Below, in pieces: positions 19,136 to 31,700 of a stretch of 64,000 nt of DNA. The notes beneath the pieces were generated by a model that was given only the letters and a program-made list of their open reading frames with translations, was not told where the DNA came from and ran no database searches. The position numbers were made by a program, and so were the translations under genes. Each line of letters begins with the position of its first letter. Position 1 is the stretch's first letter. Source of the DNA: Fistulifera solaris (taxonomy: Eukaryota > Bacillariophyta > Bacillariophyceae > Naviculales > Stauroneidaceae); assembly GCA_030295235.1 (NCBI GenBank), contig AP026139.1:558001-622000 (forward strand). Direction: 5' to 3'.

Positions 19136-21143
19136 TTACGACATGAGGGATGTGGAAATTCCTCCCGACGCAAAATCCATCGGATTATTGTGCATCATGG
19201 CATCTTGATCCTCGAGGGGCAAGTAGTCCGCCAAAATTCCGCGTACTTGATTGCGCATGTCGTCTTGGGTCTTTTTGTAATGCCACACCGACAAGCCACC
19301 AAAAACAGCAATGACCATGAACATGGAAGAGACAAAGGTGTGCTTTGAGACTCCTTCGCCCGATCCAGCCGCGGATCCATTGGTAGTGCCCGCCTTGCAG
19401 TAACCGAGGCTGACACATTCCGCGGCATTGGCACAAGATCCACATTTTTTGCAGATATCGGGAGTGGAACCCGCCGAATAACCGGCACAAATCGCCGCAA
19501 ACACATTGGAAGCGGTCAATGATCCACGAATGACCACATTGTTGACAAAGGTCGAAGGAATGACTACAACTCCGCGCTGTTCTTGATTTATAATTTCCCC
19601 CGACAGCTTGGTGTTGATTTTGTCATCGGCAGTACCACCCGAAGCACTCATGCAATTTTCAATCTTCTTGGCATCAATTCCGGCCTTTTTGTAGGCATCT
19701 TTGATGCAATCTTCGTTGGAGAAGTAATCCGGGTCTTTCTCGCGACACAACGTAGTGAATTTATCCACGTACTCCCAGAAAGGAGCTCCGACTCCATCCG
19801 ATACTCCGTAGGCTTCCCAAATACAAAGACGACGCAAACTTTCCCTGACGACATCCTGCCCGCTAATTCCTTTGTCTAAATCATTGTCGGGATCGGTCGC
19901 ACAGTATCGTCCGTTGTTGGTGCACAACGTGTAACAGAAATTCTCTCCCTCCGAACTCTGGCAACCCATTTTGAGTCCATTGTGGATGTACATGTGCGGA
20001 GTAAAGTACGCATGTTCTCCCAAGGCTTGTGCCAGTGGTTTAAAGTTTTTGAAAAAATCTTTCGTGACAATATCCGACGGCGTCGTCCACAAATCGTACT
20101 CGACGCGGTCGTCCGGAGTGGGCAACGCCCAGGCCATTTCCACTTGCACGACGCGATTGGCCTTGAGTTCTTCCTTGACGGGATCCGCATCGTGCTTGAA
20201 CATGAGAAAGGACGGAATGGAAATATCGGCTCCGGACCCATCGTCCGCCATGATGGGCTCGGAATTCTCGCAGGTCGAAATGCCCGTTTTGGATTTGCAA
20301 TCCAAATCGGAACAAAGGCAGGTATTGTCGGCAATCAAGACTCCAGCCGCCCCGGCCTTTTGGGCGTTGCGTACTTTTGCACAAAGGTACAGCCGCCCCG
20401 ATCGACCATGAGGATGTAGGGCGATTCCCACGGTAGTTGTTGACCGTCGTCTCCTTTCTTTTGGGGATATCCCTTGCGAGTGTCGACGTCGCTATCACAG
20501 AGGTCGGCGTCGGCGTAATAGACTTGTTGCGCAATGGATCCACCGTAGGGTGGCATACCAAAGAGTGCTTCGCGATGATCGTATCCGCCTTCCTTGTTGA
20601 GTCTTTGGGGAATCTGATGATTGGGATATGGGAATAGAGAACACAAACACAAACACACGCATACACACAAGGTCATTGCAAGGAGGAAACGAGGAAATTG
20701 TGTCGCAAAGTAAAAAAGAGAAAGCGTGTTAGTAAATCTGTGCGGTGGCTTGTGTGTAATACAACGATAATAGATATGTGCAAAAAATAAACATAGAGTT
20801 GGTATCTCGCATCGCATCGCATCGCATCACCCAATCGCGCGGGTCGTTCTTTTCCCGGAACGAAAATCGGTGCGGTGGCTCCCTTGCGATCATGCCGTTA
20901 CAATGCATCGAGTTTTCTTGTTGCATCAACTATAAAAAGAATGTTGTGTATTTCTCGAGTCGTATCTATTCTTATAGAAGCAAACGAATACTCTATATTC
21001 GTTTTCTTCCCGAATCCTACATTCACACCAACACACATCCTTACCTGTACGGTTAACTTGCTCGACACATGATCCGGTGCACTGCTTTGTCCTTGTACAC
21101 TAGAGAAGGATGCGAAAAGAAGAGATGTTGTGAATAGACGCAT
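19136..21143 (-). CDS. Vacuolar sorting receptor, paralogue 2
   Basis: Exon 1 21143-21045 (signal peptide MRLFTTSLLFASFSSVQG), then a long 431-nt intron (20614-21044), exon 2 from 20613. The intron sits at the same place and phase as in paralogue 1. One base is missing in the AAAA run (plus strand T-run 20375-20378), at FVQK|VRNAQKAGA. About 525 aa. Same order as its partner: PA domain, Cys-rich receptor domain (CTNNGRYC), TM helix (FVSSMFMVIAVFGGLSVW), tail with DYLPLED. The two genes are convergent, stops about 250 bp apart. The tail fits the Tyr-x-x-hydrophobic rule better than that of paralogue 1. Confidence 0.9.
20806..20829. repeat. Pentamer microsatellite (GCATC)n in VSR intron
   Basis: Four to five GCATC units inside the 431-nt intron of VSR paralogue 2. 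A CA-rich stretch near 20640-20670 lies in the same intron. Together they may explain the intron's length. Confidence 0.6.
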
Positions 21144-21751
21144 TGTTCTCTTTTTATTATAGAACAAAAGAAGAAGACGATGTTGTTTTGGTTGATGCTT
21201 TTTTCCTAGTGTGTCGTGTCGAGAGCAGAAAATGCCTCACGACAAGCGGGAGGCGCATTTTTACAAGTATCTCAAGTCTCCACACATACTCCGTACTACA
21301 GTAAAAAAAAGAACGACGAACGAGGTGGAATTTTTTTTCACAAAAAGGCGCAGAACCGTTTGCTTGTGATGACAATGCGTACTGTTTCACTATCATTTTG
21401 GCAGTGACCCTCGGGCGTATACATACAAACTGTTGCATGGGACTTTCACCAGTTGCGCTTCGACACTTGGTGACGTTTCGACGGTCCGTCCCCCCTACGT
21501 CACGCGGCATCGCGGTACGGGCCTCTGCGCGAATGACAATAACAACTATACTACTACCACTACAACCTACAACACACCATGGTGATGAAGATTACTACTT
21601 GTTGAATTATTGCTGTCTGCTAATCGATCCATTCATCCTCTTCCTAAATTGTTGTTTGTTTGTCTTCGCTCGCCAAGTCAATTCTCCATTGTCTTGATTA
21701 CATTTATTTAAATTGAATAATTAGTAGTAGTAGTACTTGTTGGATTGAAGA
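21144..21751. other. Intergenic, divergent promoter region
   Basis: 608 bp between VSR paralogue 2 (-) and the complex I gene (+). It contains TACTCCGTA at 21287-21295. Short ORFs here have no coding character. Confidence 0.35.
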
Positions 21752-22927
21752 ATGTTAACACGACAACTTGCTTCGCGCAACAACAACATTTTCCGCCGCA
21801 ACTTCTCTTCGTTGTACGCTCCCACTCTCACGGAACGCCGTCCCGGTGAAGCTGGTCCCGGTGGACGCAGTTCCGAAGCCGCCCGCAAGGTCGCTCTCTT
21901 TGGGGCATCGGGATTCTTGGGAAAATACGTCAGTGCCGAACTCGGCACCAACGGATACATGGCCTACTTTGCCAATCGCGGTGATGATATGGAAATGCGA
22001 CACTGCAAACTCAGTTTCGATTTGGGACGCACGCGATTTGTCTTTTATAGTCCCCGAGATAAGGCGTCGATTCAAGAAGTCATCGCCGATGCCGATGTTG
22101 TTGTCAATATGATTGGTAAGTATTACGAATCCGGCCAGCCCTATCAAACGGACCAATTTCCGTACGTATCGTACCGCAAGAATTATTCGTTTGCCGAAAC
22201 CAACGTGAACATTGCGCACACGATTGCGGAAATTTGTCGCGACATGCAAGTCGATCATTTGGTGCACGTGTCCAGTGCGTCCGCTCACCCCGATGCTCGT
22301 TCCGAATGGTCGCGTACCAAATACGAGGGCGAAAAAGCCGTCCAAGAAGCCTTCCCGTGGGCGACCATCCTTCGTCCCACGCAACTCTTCGGACAAGAAG
22401 ATACCTTGATGAATTGGTTTGCCCGTATGGCGCGTTGGCACAAAATGGTACCGTTGGTAGACGGTGGTCGAGCCTTGACGCAACCGGTCTTTGTTGGGGA
22501 TGTCGCCAAGACCATTCTGCGCATCTGTGACGATCCGGCCAAATTTGCTGGCCGATCCATTGATTGCTTCGGGCCCACGGACTACTCGTATCAGGAATTG
22601 GCCACCTTTGCGAATGATATCACGGAACGGAACAAGCCCATCTTCAACTTGCCGTATGACTGGTACCGTCGCATTGCGCAAGTATTGCAATATCAGCGCA
22701 ATCCGTTGATTACGCCGGATTTGGTCGAGTTGTGGATGGAAGATTTCTTGCCGCGCATGGCGCCAGATATGTACGCGCAACAACCGGGAGGTGTCCTAAA
22801 TCCCAATTACGTCTTGACCATGAAAGATTTGGGTGTGGAGGCGACGCCTTTGGAGAAGATTGTCTTTGCCTATTTGCATCATTATCGTGAAGGTGGACAT
22901 TTTTTCAAAGTGGAGGGTTACCATTAG
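21752..22927 (+). CDS. NDUFA9: Complex I 39-kDa subunit (NDUFA9-like)
   Basis: Intact, intronless 391-aa ORF. An Arg/Ser/Asn-rich N-terminus (MLTRQLASRNNNIFRRNFSS) is a typical mitochondrial presequence. Then comes an NAD(P)-binding Rossmann fold of the atypical SDR family: VALFGASGFLGKYVSAELG, NMIGKYYESG, HLVHVSSASAHPDARSEW, SRTKYEGEKAVQEAFPWATI and LRPTQLFGQED. This block order is that of NDUFA9, an accessory subunit of respiratory complex I that binds NADPH structurally. Length and all blocks fit. Confidence 0.93.
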   Translation: MLTRQLASRNNNIFRRNFSSLYAPTLTERRPGEAGPGGRSSEAARKVALFGASGFLGKYVSAELGTNGYMAYFANRGDDMEMRHCKLSFDLGRTRFVFYSPRDKASIQEVIADADVVVNMIGKYYESGQPYQTDQFPYVSYRKNYSFAETNVNIAHTIAEICRDMQVDHLVHVSSASAHPDARSEWSRTKYEGEKAVQEAFPWATILRPTQLFGQEDTLMNWFARMARWHKMVPLVDGGRALTQPVFVGDVAKTILRICDDPAKFAGRSIDCFGPTDYSYQELATFANDITERNKPIFNLPYDWYRRIAQVLQYQRNPLITPDLVELWMEDFLPRMAPDMYAQQPGGVLNPNYVLTMKDLGVEATPLEKIVFAYLHHYREGGHFFKVEGYH

Positions 22928-22991
22928 GCTCTTTGTGCCAAAGGAAGTAAGCTATAAACACGTTATCGTATTCTATTGGTTTTTGTAGTAA

Positions 22992-23854
22992 TTATCCGAG
23001 TGTGATCAGTGATGGAAAATCCGTCATCAGATCGTGACTGGTTAAAGTTTCGTCGCGGGCACTGGGTGTCCACAATACTTCGGCCGCACTCAATACTTCT
23101 CCTTCGGCGACTACAGCATTGTTGGCCAGACTGGTCAGCACTTGTCGAGTCGCTTCCATGCTGAATCCGGCACCATTGAATCTACAACATTACAAGCGAG
23201 TGAGAGAATGGTCCTGCTCGAGATATGCTGTTCCGAAAGAATCATCATCCACTTACTGGGTGCTATCACCTTCTATTTCTATAATGAGACTGACGACCAC
23301 CATCGTTGATGAGCCTTTGTCTGCCGTATCTATTCCTGGAATATATTCCTTTGAAGACATCTCGTTGTGAGCTCGTAGATAGATAGATAAATATATATAC
23401 AAGCCAACGGAATTATCTGTGGTTGCTGTTACCTTTTCGAATTTCAAAGCTTCTGCGTCCGCCCACTCGTGAAATTGAGCTTCCGCTCTGGCAGATTCAC
23501 GGAATTTGAACCATTGACTTTCACTGCTGGCCGCGGTCCAATCATCACTTCTTCGCAACAACGCGAGACAAACTTCTTTCACGAGTAGGGCCAAATGCGC
23601 CGATGATCCACCGGTCGATCGTGCTTTCCGTTCCAGATCACCAAAAATAGAATCTTTTCCTCGTTCTTTCGAAAGAGAGCTACTTGTACTTTTCCCACGG
23701 TGATGCCTTTGCCCAATACGCCCTCTTCTTCGAAGAATTTATCAAACAGAAAGAGTGAAGGATTGTGGACGCGTTGTTTCGAAATTCTGGGGGCAGGTGC
23801 AAAGCTCGCAATCAAAGAAAAGCCCCAAAAGTACACAGCGAACCAGCTTTTCAT
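22992..23854 (-). CDS. DUF1517 plastid protein, paralogue A
   Basis: Exons 23854-23433, 23348-23257 and 23181-22992, with introns of 84 and 75 nt. One base is missing in the minus-strand TTT run (plus strand 23672-23674), joining KVQVAL to SKERGKDSIFGDL. About 234 aa. N-terminal hydrophobic segment ending IASFAPAPR fits a bipartite plastid signal. The core matches DUF1517: ITVGKVQVAL, VCLALLRRSDDWTAA, TMVVVSLIIEIEG and AAEVLWTPSARDETLTSHDL. Members in plants and cyanobacteria are thylakoid- or plastid-associated with unclear function. The 84-nt intron is absent from its neighbour paralogue. Confidence 0.85.
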
Positions 23855-24332
23855 TCGTTTTGAATTTTCAAGTTGATTCCTGTTTCTAATTGCTCCGATG
23901 ATTTGACTTGTTATTGCTATTGTGGCATTCCAAAATAATAATGAGAAACGGAATTGTCTCGTGACTAAAATTAAGTCACGTGAAAAGGTCGCTTACATTC
24001 AGGATCATAGTGATTTCGTGCGCTCAACAGTCATGGAAGAAGGTCAACGCAATTCTTATGATCGATCTATAAAGTCGCAATTGTCAAATAATGAATGAAC
24101 ATACTGCAAACGAAAAGGTGATGTTCATCGTCACAGTGAGGAATGATATCACAACAACCAACAAATCAAATGAAGCGTTCCTGACTCATAACTACCGGTT
24201 TGATCAAGAGAACAACATTCGGGAGTCGGGAGGCTTCTGTAGACTTAATGAGGCTCGCAATCTATTCATTCTAAATTGTAATGCATATGTAGCGCAAATT
24301 GTCTTTGACGACTGTCACGGCGCCGCGTCTTA
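23855..24332. other. Intergenic between tandem paralogues
   Basis: 478 bp, probably the promoter of paralogue A. It contains a short inverted repeat GTGACT...AGTCAC near 23961-23980 around an AT-rich centre. Nothing else recognised. Confidence 0.35.
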
Positions 24333-25120
24333 TCATAGCGAAATCAGCTCTGGGAAATCGGCAATCAAGTCACGGTTTGTCACTGTTTCCGTTCGCTCAC
24401 TGGGCGTCCAAAAGAGTTCTACGGCATTCACAACTTCCCCTTCGGCGACCATTACATCGCTGGCGATACTAGTCAAAACTTCCTTGGTTCCAGCTAGACT
24501 AAAACCAGCGCCATCGAATCTGACAAGAGAATATTTTAGCTCAGCACAATTTAATGATAATTTCAACCACGCAGTCAGAGTACTTACTTTGTTTCATCTC
24601 CCTCAATTTCGATAATGAGACTGACAACCACCATGGTCGAAGTTCCTTTCTCCTCATCATCTTCGCTTGGAATGTATTCCTTCTCGAATTTTAACGCTTC
24701 GGCATTCGCCCAATCGTTAAATTGACTTTCTGCTTTTCCAGCGTCATCGTATTTAAACCATTTACTCTCACTATGCGCAGCAGTCCAGTCGTCACTTTTT
24801 CTCAACAGAGCCAGGCACACATCTCGTGCTAAAAATGCCAATTCTTCCTGGTCTTCGTTGGATTCTCTGGAAAGATCTTCCAGTTGCCCGAAAATGGATC
24901 CCTTTCCTCGATCTGATGCAATCAAAGCTACCTGAACTTTCCCAACAGTGATTCCTTTCCCCAGCGGCCCTTCTTCTTCGAACAGTTTGTCGAAAAGTCC
25001 GAGCGGACACGTGGCCGATGGGCGGTGGCTGACACCCCAGAAATTCGGTGAGAAAGACGATACATGAGCGCTCCACAGAATCAATAGGGCTGCTTTTGAG
25101 ACGTAATTGATTTTGTTCAT
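24333..25120 (-). CDS. DUF1517 plastid protein, paralogue B
   Basis: Two exons, 25120-24588 and 24519-24333, with a 68-nt intron at the same phase as the last intron of paralogue A. 239 aa, no frame break. The N-terminus (AALLILWSAHVSSFSPNFWG) fits signal peptide plus ASAF-like cleavage at SS|FSP. Core motifs as in paralogue A: GKGITVGKVQVALIASDRGKG, VCLALLRKSDDWTAA, TMVVVSLIIEIEG and VELFWTPSERTETVTNRDL. Tandem duplication in the same orientation, with roughly half the residues identical by eye. B lacks the middle intron of A. Confidence 0.9.
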
Positions 25121-25730
25121 TGTTCTTTCGGTCAGTTGCTATCAGGGGTGGCGAAGTCGATCTTCTTCAGTTATTCAAAGTACGGAGTAAATTTTTGAAA
25201 AGCCAATAAATGTTAGAAAGTACTAATCCGAGTGAACAAAAAATAAAAATGAAGAAGCTTTTGGTTTGCGGTGTGGATGGAGTTCAAGAAGAATCTCCAC
25301 CATGATGACGTGTCACATCAAGCTGATGAGAAACGAAGAGACAAAGGGAGTGTCCTCGTTGCCTCGTTGTGTGTGCAAACTTGGCGCCATGACCCTGAGT
25401 GCCGCATCTGCAATGATGTATTTTTCAATTTAACAATTAACCTAAATTCCTCACGATTTCTATTTACTAGATTACCCGAAACATCCTATAATAACAAGAA
25501 TTCCTGTAACTGTGACAAATATTTACATAGAAAAAACGTTGTATAAGTAGCTCTAAGTCACGCCAGTCCACCTTTCCTTTTTCTCAAATGCTTCTTTTCG
25601 ATCACAAGTCCGACAAGAATCACCGAAACAGAAAAAATAAGCCTCTGCGTAACTCTTTCCCTCCACTACACTCAGATTGGCTTCACTATTCAAGCATAAC
25701 CGTGCCTCCGACCTACTTTGTCAGAATAGT
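25121..25730. other. Intergenic, divergent promoter region
   Basis: 610 bp between paralogue B (-) and the giant coiled-coil gene (+). TACGGAGTA lies at 25181-25189. No RNA gene or other repeat recognised. Confidence 0.35.
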
Positions 25731-28700
25731 ATGGCTCCCAGAAATTCAATGTCACGTGGGTCGCCGAGCCTCCTGAGCGTGCGGGCGAAACTTGCTTTGT
25801 TCGATAACAAGCAAGGTAACCCTCCGGATGGTCATGGTAAAAACAATGAAAAGAAAGCTAGTGTGGAGCCTTTGATTCGCAGAAGATCTCTCGCAGAGAT
25901 AAGATCCCCTTGACGCCAATGACACCGAACGCAGGAAGGCTGTCGATTTCGTCTCCAGAAGCTCAGAAAAATAGCTTGGTTACGCCAGAAAAAAAGATTA
26001 TCGGCTCCGATGGCAAAGATAAACCCAAGTCCTTCTTCTACCGGCTCTAAGAATCCTCCGAAGAAAGTACCTTGGAATTCAAAATGGAAAGTTTCCAAGA
26101 GTCCGCAACCAAAACAAGCGGTCCAAGTCTCTATGGAAAACAGAGAAGGTGCGAATCGAGCAGAGATGCCAGCAGCTGAGCATTCTCGTGACCGTCTGTA
26201 TCAGCTATCACGGAGACATTCAGCGAAACTCATTGCGGCTAGAGCATCTCGCCAGAGCCAGGGTAATGCTTTGGATACTACGAAAACCACATCAGCCGAT
26301 GAGACAGACCCGAGGGTAAAGCCTGTGTCGCGGAAAATCGTAGCAACTCCGCCTAAGAATTTGCTTGAGAAGCGCGACAAGGCGATTCGTAAAGTGTATG
26401 GTGGGGATATTGTCAATAAAGTGTCGTCCAGTAGTGAGGAAACAGATCAAAAGGATAGACAAGAAAAGGGTACACCTACGAAGCCTAAACGCCATGCTTT
26501 TAAAGTGTCAGTTATCAATAACTCTTCGGCGCCGAGTGCTTACAATGCTTTTCAACCGAAGATAGCGGGTGTCATGACTAACACGGAAGGAGAACCGAAG
26601 GGCAAGGTGCCAAAAACCAATAGTTTCTCAGCCGATGACAATGCCAGAAACATTTTCCGATCTTCGTTCATGGGGGCCTTCCCAGGCACTCAAGAGCATC
26701 TTGCTTCAGAAGACAATAAGGCTAAATCTAACAACGTTCAAGAGAAGGGAAGAGATCTCGTTCCCCCGAATCGAAGGAGTAGTTTTGTCCATCGCACTCG
26801 CCAGGCGGAAAACGGAGGAGAGCCTTTGTCTGAAGATGAGATTATCGAAGAGAATCTCCCTGGTGAAACAATGTATTCTAGAATCCTGGGAAGGGCAAGA
26901 GGTGGACCAGTCAGTGTCGTGGAGATACGGCGGGCTGCTAGCCACGATAGCCGAATAACAGATATCACGGAGTTCACGGGGGAAAATGGATTTCCAGTTC
27001 GGACATCAGTTGTGTTTCCGCACCAAAAGTTTATTCGCAACGACGGTCAAATGTTTGAGAACGGCAAGGATATCGGTCATAAATTTGCAATGAACAAACC
27101 GAAACCATGGGAAGGCCTGGTGCCGCCACCCCCTCCCCCTCTTCCTCCTCAAAGTTTGATGGCAGCGAAGACGAATAGTTCAGACGAGTCGACCCCAGTC
27201 GCTGCGATGAATCAACCTAAACTCTCTGTAAGAGACCGCATTGTTGCTCACAATAGACAACGCTTTGAAAAGGTGCGCATTCGCGAGCGATAGAGTCCAA
27301 AGACAACAATGCATGGGCCCTTGGATACACGGAACATGGAAGAAGAAATGTCACTAAGTCGTCATCCATGAACGATAAAGACGCTTACCGATCTTTCCAT
27401 CAGATCGACGCCAAAATGGGATCGTTCGGTACTCTATCAAGTTCCGAGTTGACCTATCCCCAAGATGATTCACAGAGGGATACAAAAGCTTCCACGATTT
27501 TTCATCTGTCTGTGAAAGAGCGAGTTGCATTTCACAATCAAAATCCGATCGAACCGTCTGGTGCGACGCCGAAATCCAACTTTCAGCACCATCTAACTAA
27601 GGTAAAGCAACGTGGACCCAAAGAGCCAGTCGGGGCAACTTCCAATGCTAATGGAAAAATAGATCCAATGGCAGGGAAACGATTGGACCCAGAGTCAACT
27701 GCTATTATTGCACGGAAGCTACACTCTGATCCAACTGGGCCGCCTTCTAACGACGATTCAGAGTGTCTTCCTTCAGAGTCAACAGTGAATCAAGTAAAGC
27801 ACAGCGAGGAAACGGACCCGGAAATAAGCGAATGTCATAGGAGTCCAATGGACCCAGAATCGTCTGAAGGAATCACTTGCTCTGTACAGCAGCGCATTGC
27901 GTCTCTCTCAAGAGATGTGGAGCCATCGCAGAATACCAGTAAGAGAAGCAAAAGTTTGTCTCCGAAAAGAGCAGTTGCTGGAAAGGACGCTCGTAACACA
28001 GACGAAATTGTCAAACTTCAGTCAGAAGTCTCAGATCTTCGGTTGCGAATTAAGATCTTGGATAAGGACGGTAATCGAGCGGACCTTCTGGACCTTATCG
28101 AAGCTAAGGAAGACGAATGTCGAGAAAAGAGCGATCAATTGCGAAAACTGAACGAAAAACTTGACAGGATAGAGAGAGGGCTAGCAGAGATTGAGGCGGA
28201 ACGCCTTTGTTTAACGAACAGAGTTAACGAGTTGGAGAAGGATAATGAGCGAACAGAGAAGCAACTTAGACTTCGCGAGGCCGAGATTACAAGCCTTTCG
28301 AAGCGATGCCTGGATCAAGCTGAAGAGCTCAAAATCGTTACAGCATTCCGCGTTGACAAAAATTCGATGACGAAAGAAATCGAATCATTAAAAGAGTCCA
28401 TGGAGAAGAAGTCTTTGGAAGACGTAACAACTATCGATTGCTTAAGGAACAAATTGAACGAGACCAAGAGGGCTCGAGATGAGCTATCCATTCAGCTATC
28501 AACTATTAAACGAGATCGGGATGACTGCAGTCGACGCTTGCAAGAATGTCTAATTAGTAATCAACAACTATCGAAAGAGAGGTCGCGATGGGAAGCAGAA
28601 AAGAGTAGTCTCCTCAAAGATGTCGAGCAACAAATCAATGAGCTGAAAAGAAATCACGATAAAGAGCTTGTTAAGTTGCAGAACGATGCAAGAGTGCGCG

Positions 28701-31700
28701 AAAGAGAAAATCAGAGATTAAAGTCCAATTTTGACGAGAACGAAATCAAAATTGTTGACTTGAGCAAACGATTGATGGATGCCAAAGCATCTGCGGAAGA
28801 AACTCTGAAGGCTTTGGAGAGCACCTTTGAAAGCAAGCTCGAGTCACAGAATCGATATATTGACGCGTTAAAACTGGAGCTTACAGAAACTGCCGCTAGT
28901 CTTAAGTTTGCTCAAGAAATGCTCCATGAAAGCGAGAAAACGGTTGCCGAACGCGACATTATTGTGGAAGATCTTTTGGAACAGCTCTCTGAGCAAGAAC
29001 GCCAAGCAGCCGAAGCCCTGCAATCGGTCAGAAACGAGTTCGAAAGTCAAGCCATAGAAGCACTACATATGGCGAAGGCTAATTTTTGCACACTTTGCAA
29101 GAGTTTGTAGCCCATAGCGAACTCGAGGTCAAACAGCTCCGTGAAGAATACGAAGAGCAGATTTCAAGTGTCCAATCTCGCCTCGACAAAATTACAGACG
29201 ATAGTGAAGGAAAGGTTGAAGAGAGCAAGTCACTGATCGAGCGCCTTAATGCACAGCTTTCTGACGCCGAGGGCAAGCTAAAATCTATTTTCGAGAAACA
29301 CGAGCAAGAGATGGAGCTATCCCGCAAGCAATACGAAGACTCAAGGACTGCCTTTCAACAAGAACTTGATAAATTAACAGCGAACTACGACAAAGAGATA
29401 TTGCAGAAGAATAATGAGATTGAGAGACTTTCGCAAGTAAACGCAGAAGAGCGGAATCAACTGGAAACTCGGATCCGTCAACTAGTGACCGAGGCCGAGA
29501 AAAGCGAAGAAAAAATTCATTTAAGCACATCGGACTTCGAAAATCAGCTGCAATCTCTGAAAGGCAATCTAGACGAAAAGACGATGGTACTTGAGTTGCA
29601 AATTACGGAACTTCAAGACAAACTTGCCGAGGCCAGCGCCGAGCACTTACAAGAAGTTACGAAGCAAAAAACAGAGATCGAGTTCCTGAAAAGCAATCAT
29701 ATCGCACAGCAGATGAAGTTCTTAGGCGAACTGAAAGTGCAGGAGAACGAAGCGGATTCTTTGAGGTCTGAATTGATACGGACAAAAGCCGAGAGCGACT
29801 CTACGATTTCGAGACTTGCAGAGCAAGCAGACTCGACTGAACGTAAGTTAAGAGAAGCAATCGAAGAACACGAGAGAGAAATGCTACTTCAGAAAGAAAA
29901 GATCGCATACTTGGAGTCAAACGGATTCGATGAGAAGAAAAATCTACTATCGATGCTACAGGAGACCGAAGACTCGAAGAATGAGTTGATCAAAAGACTA
30001 GAGTCGGAGCTCAGTGAGCTTAAGGCAACCAGTTTGACACGAATAGAGTCGTTGGACGCGCACGTAGCCAAAATAAAGTCCGAGCATAAAGCACAAATCG
30101 CAAGCCTTGAAGAAGAAAAGGCAAAACAGCTTTCACTCATCATGCAATCGATAGAAGACAAGGAAAAGGAAATCGGCGCTAAAAACAGTGAAGCATCGGC
30201 ACTTCTAGTCGAAAAATGTGCTCTACAAGCTCAAGTCGACGAATCGGCTGAGAGACTACAAGAAAAGGAGACAGCTATTCAAGATCTCAAGTCTCAGCTT
30301 TCTAAAAGGCAGGACCAATTGGAAGCCAAAGTTGCATCTTTCTCTGAAACGGTTGCATTACTAAATGCTGAACATGAAAACGACATTGACAAGCTGTGCG
30401 TTTCACACAGGACGGAAGTGTCTATGCTTGAAGCAAAGTTGGTCGAACGCAATATGATGATAGAGTGCTTAGAAAAAGATATGGAAGCGCAAATGCGGCA
30501 ACTTATGGTCACAACGACGAGATTGGAGGAATTACAGGGCGACGGTGAACTGGTGGACGGGCTTACTGCCGATATCGAAGCCCTCGAACTCGAACGTGCA
30601 GCCCTGATGGAAGATCTTCACGAAAAAGATATGAATATTGCCGAGTTATCTGCTGAAATATTGAAACTTGAGATTGAGAAAGAAATTATTGCTCAGGATT
30701 CGGTAGAAGCGAAGAAAGCGAATGCGAAACTATTGGCTCAAGAAAAGCAACATGCGTCTCAGCTCAAGGAAGTATTAGAGTCTAGCGCCCACGAACAGCA
30801 GAAATATTCAGCTGTAGTGGCTTCATTGCAAGAAGATTTGCAGCAAAAAAGAGACCACATTGTCAGTTTACAGGAATCACTCAGACGGGCAGAATTGTCT
30901 CTCGAAAAAGCTTCCGACAACGCAAAACTCTCTGATCAAGTTCTCAATGAAAAGACAAGATAATCGGCGAGCTTCGTTCAGAATTGTCGAGGCAAATGGT
31001 AGAGAATCGCGGGTTGGCCTCAAAGCTTGCTGTCAAAGAAGACGAAATTCGCGATCTTGAAGTGGTGGAGATGTACGACAAGAATGAAAAGATCCGTCTT
31101 CTCCAAAATAATGTCGACAACCTTAGCGCCCAACTTGACTTCAAATCAGAGCAGTTCAACGTAAAAACCTCAGAGCTCGAGAACGAAGCATCGGAACTAA
31201 GGAAGAAGCTTGCTCAAATGTGTAAACAGGCGACGGACCAACGGGATAACATGCAACGTGAGATCGACATCTTACAGAAGCAGTGCGAAAACTCAAAACT
31301 TGAATCTGACTTTGCAAAAATCAAATTGGAGGAGACAGAGCGGAAGCTAAGGGACGCCAAGCACGAGACGGAGTCTTTTTCGACAAAGATCCATGACTTG
31401 GAAGTGGCGTGCAAAGAACTGCAAGACAACTGTCGTGAGTTTCAGCTCGCTCAGGAAGAAGTGAATAACGAGCGCAACGAGCTCACACTACGACTGGAAA
31501 AGGAGATGGGACTGGTGCGTGAACACGAAGATATCCGATGGGATCTGGAGAGACGATGTGAAGATTTGAAGCAGGAACTTGACTCGCGCGACGAGAACGC
31601 GTTAGAACTAACCAAGAAAATCGAGGGTTTTGAGAGGGCCATGAATGAGAAGATCTTGCTCAATGAAGAATTAAGTCGTCACAACAAGGAACTGGAATCT

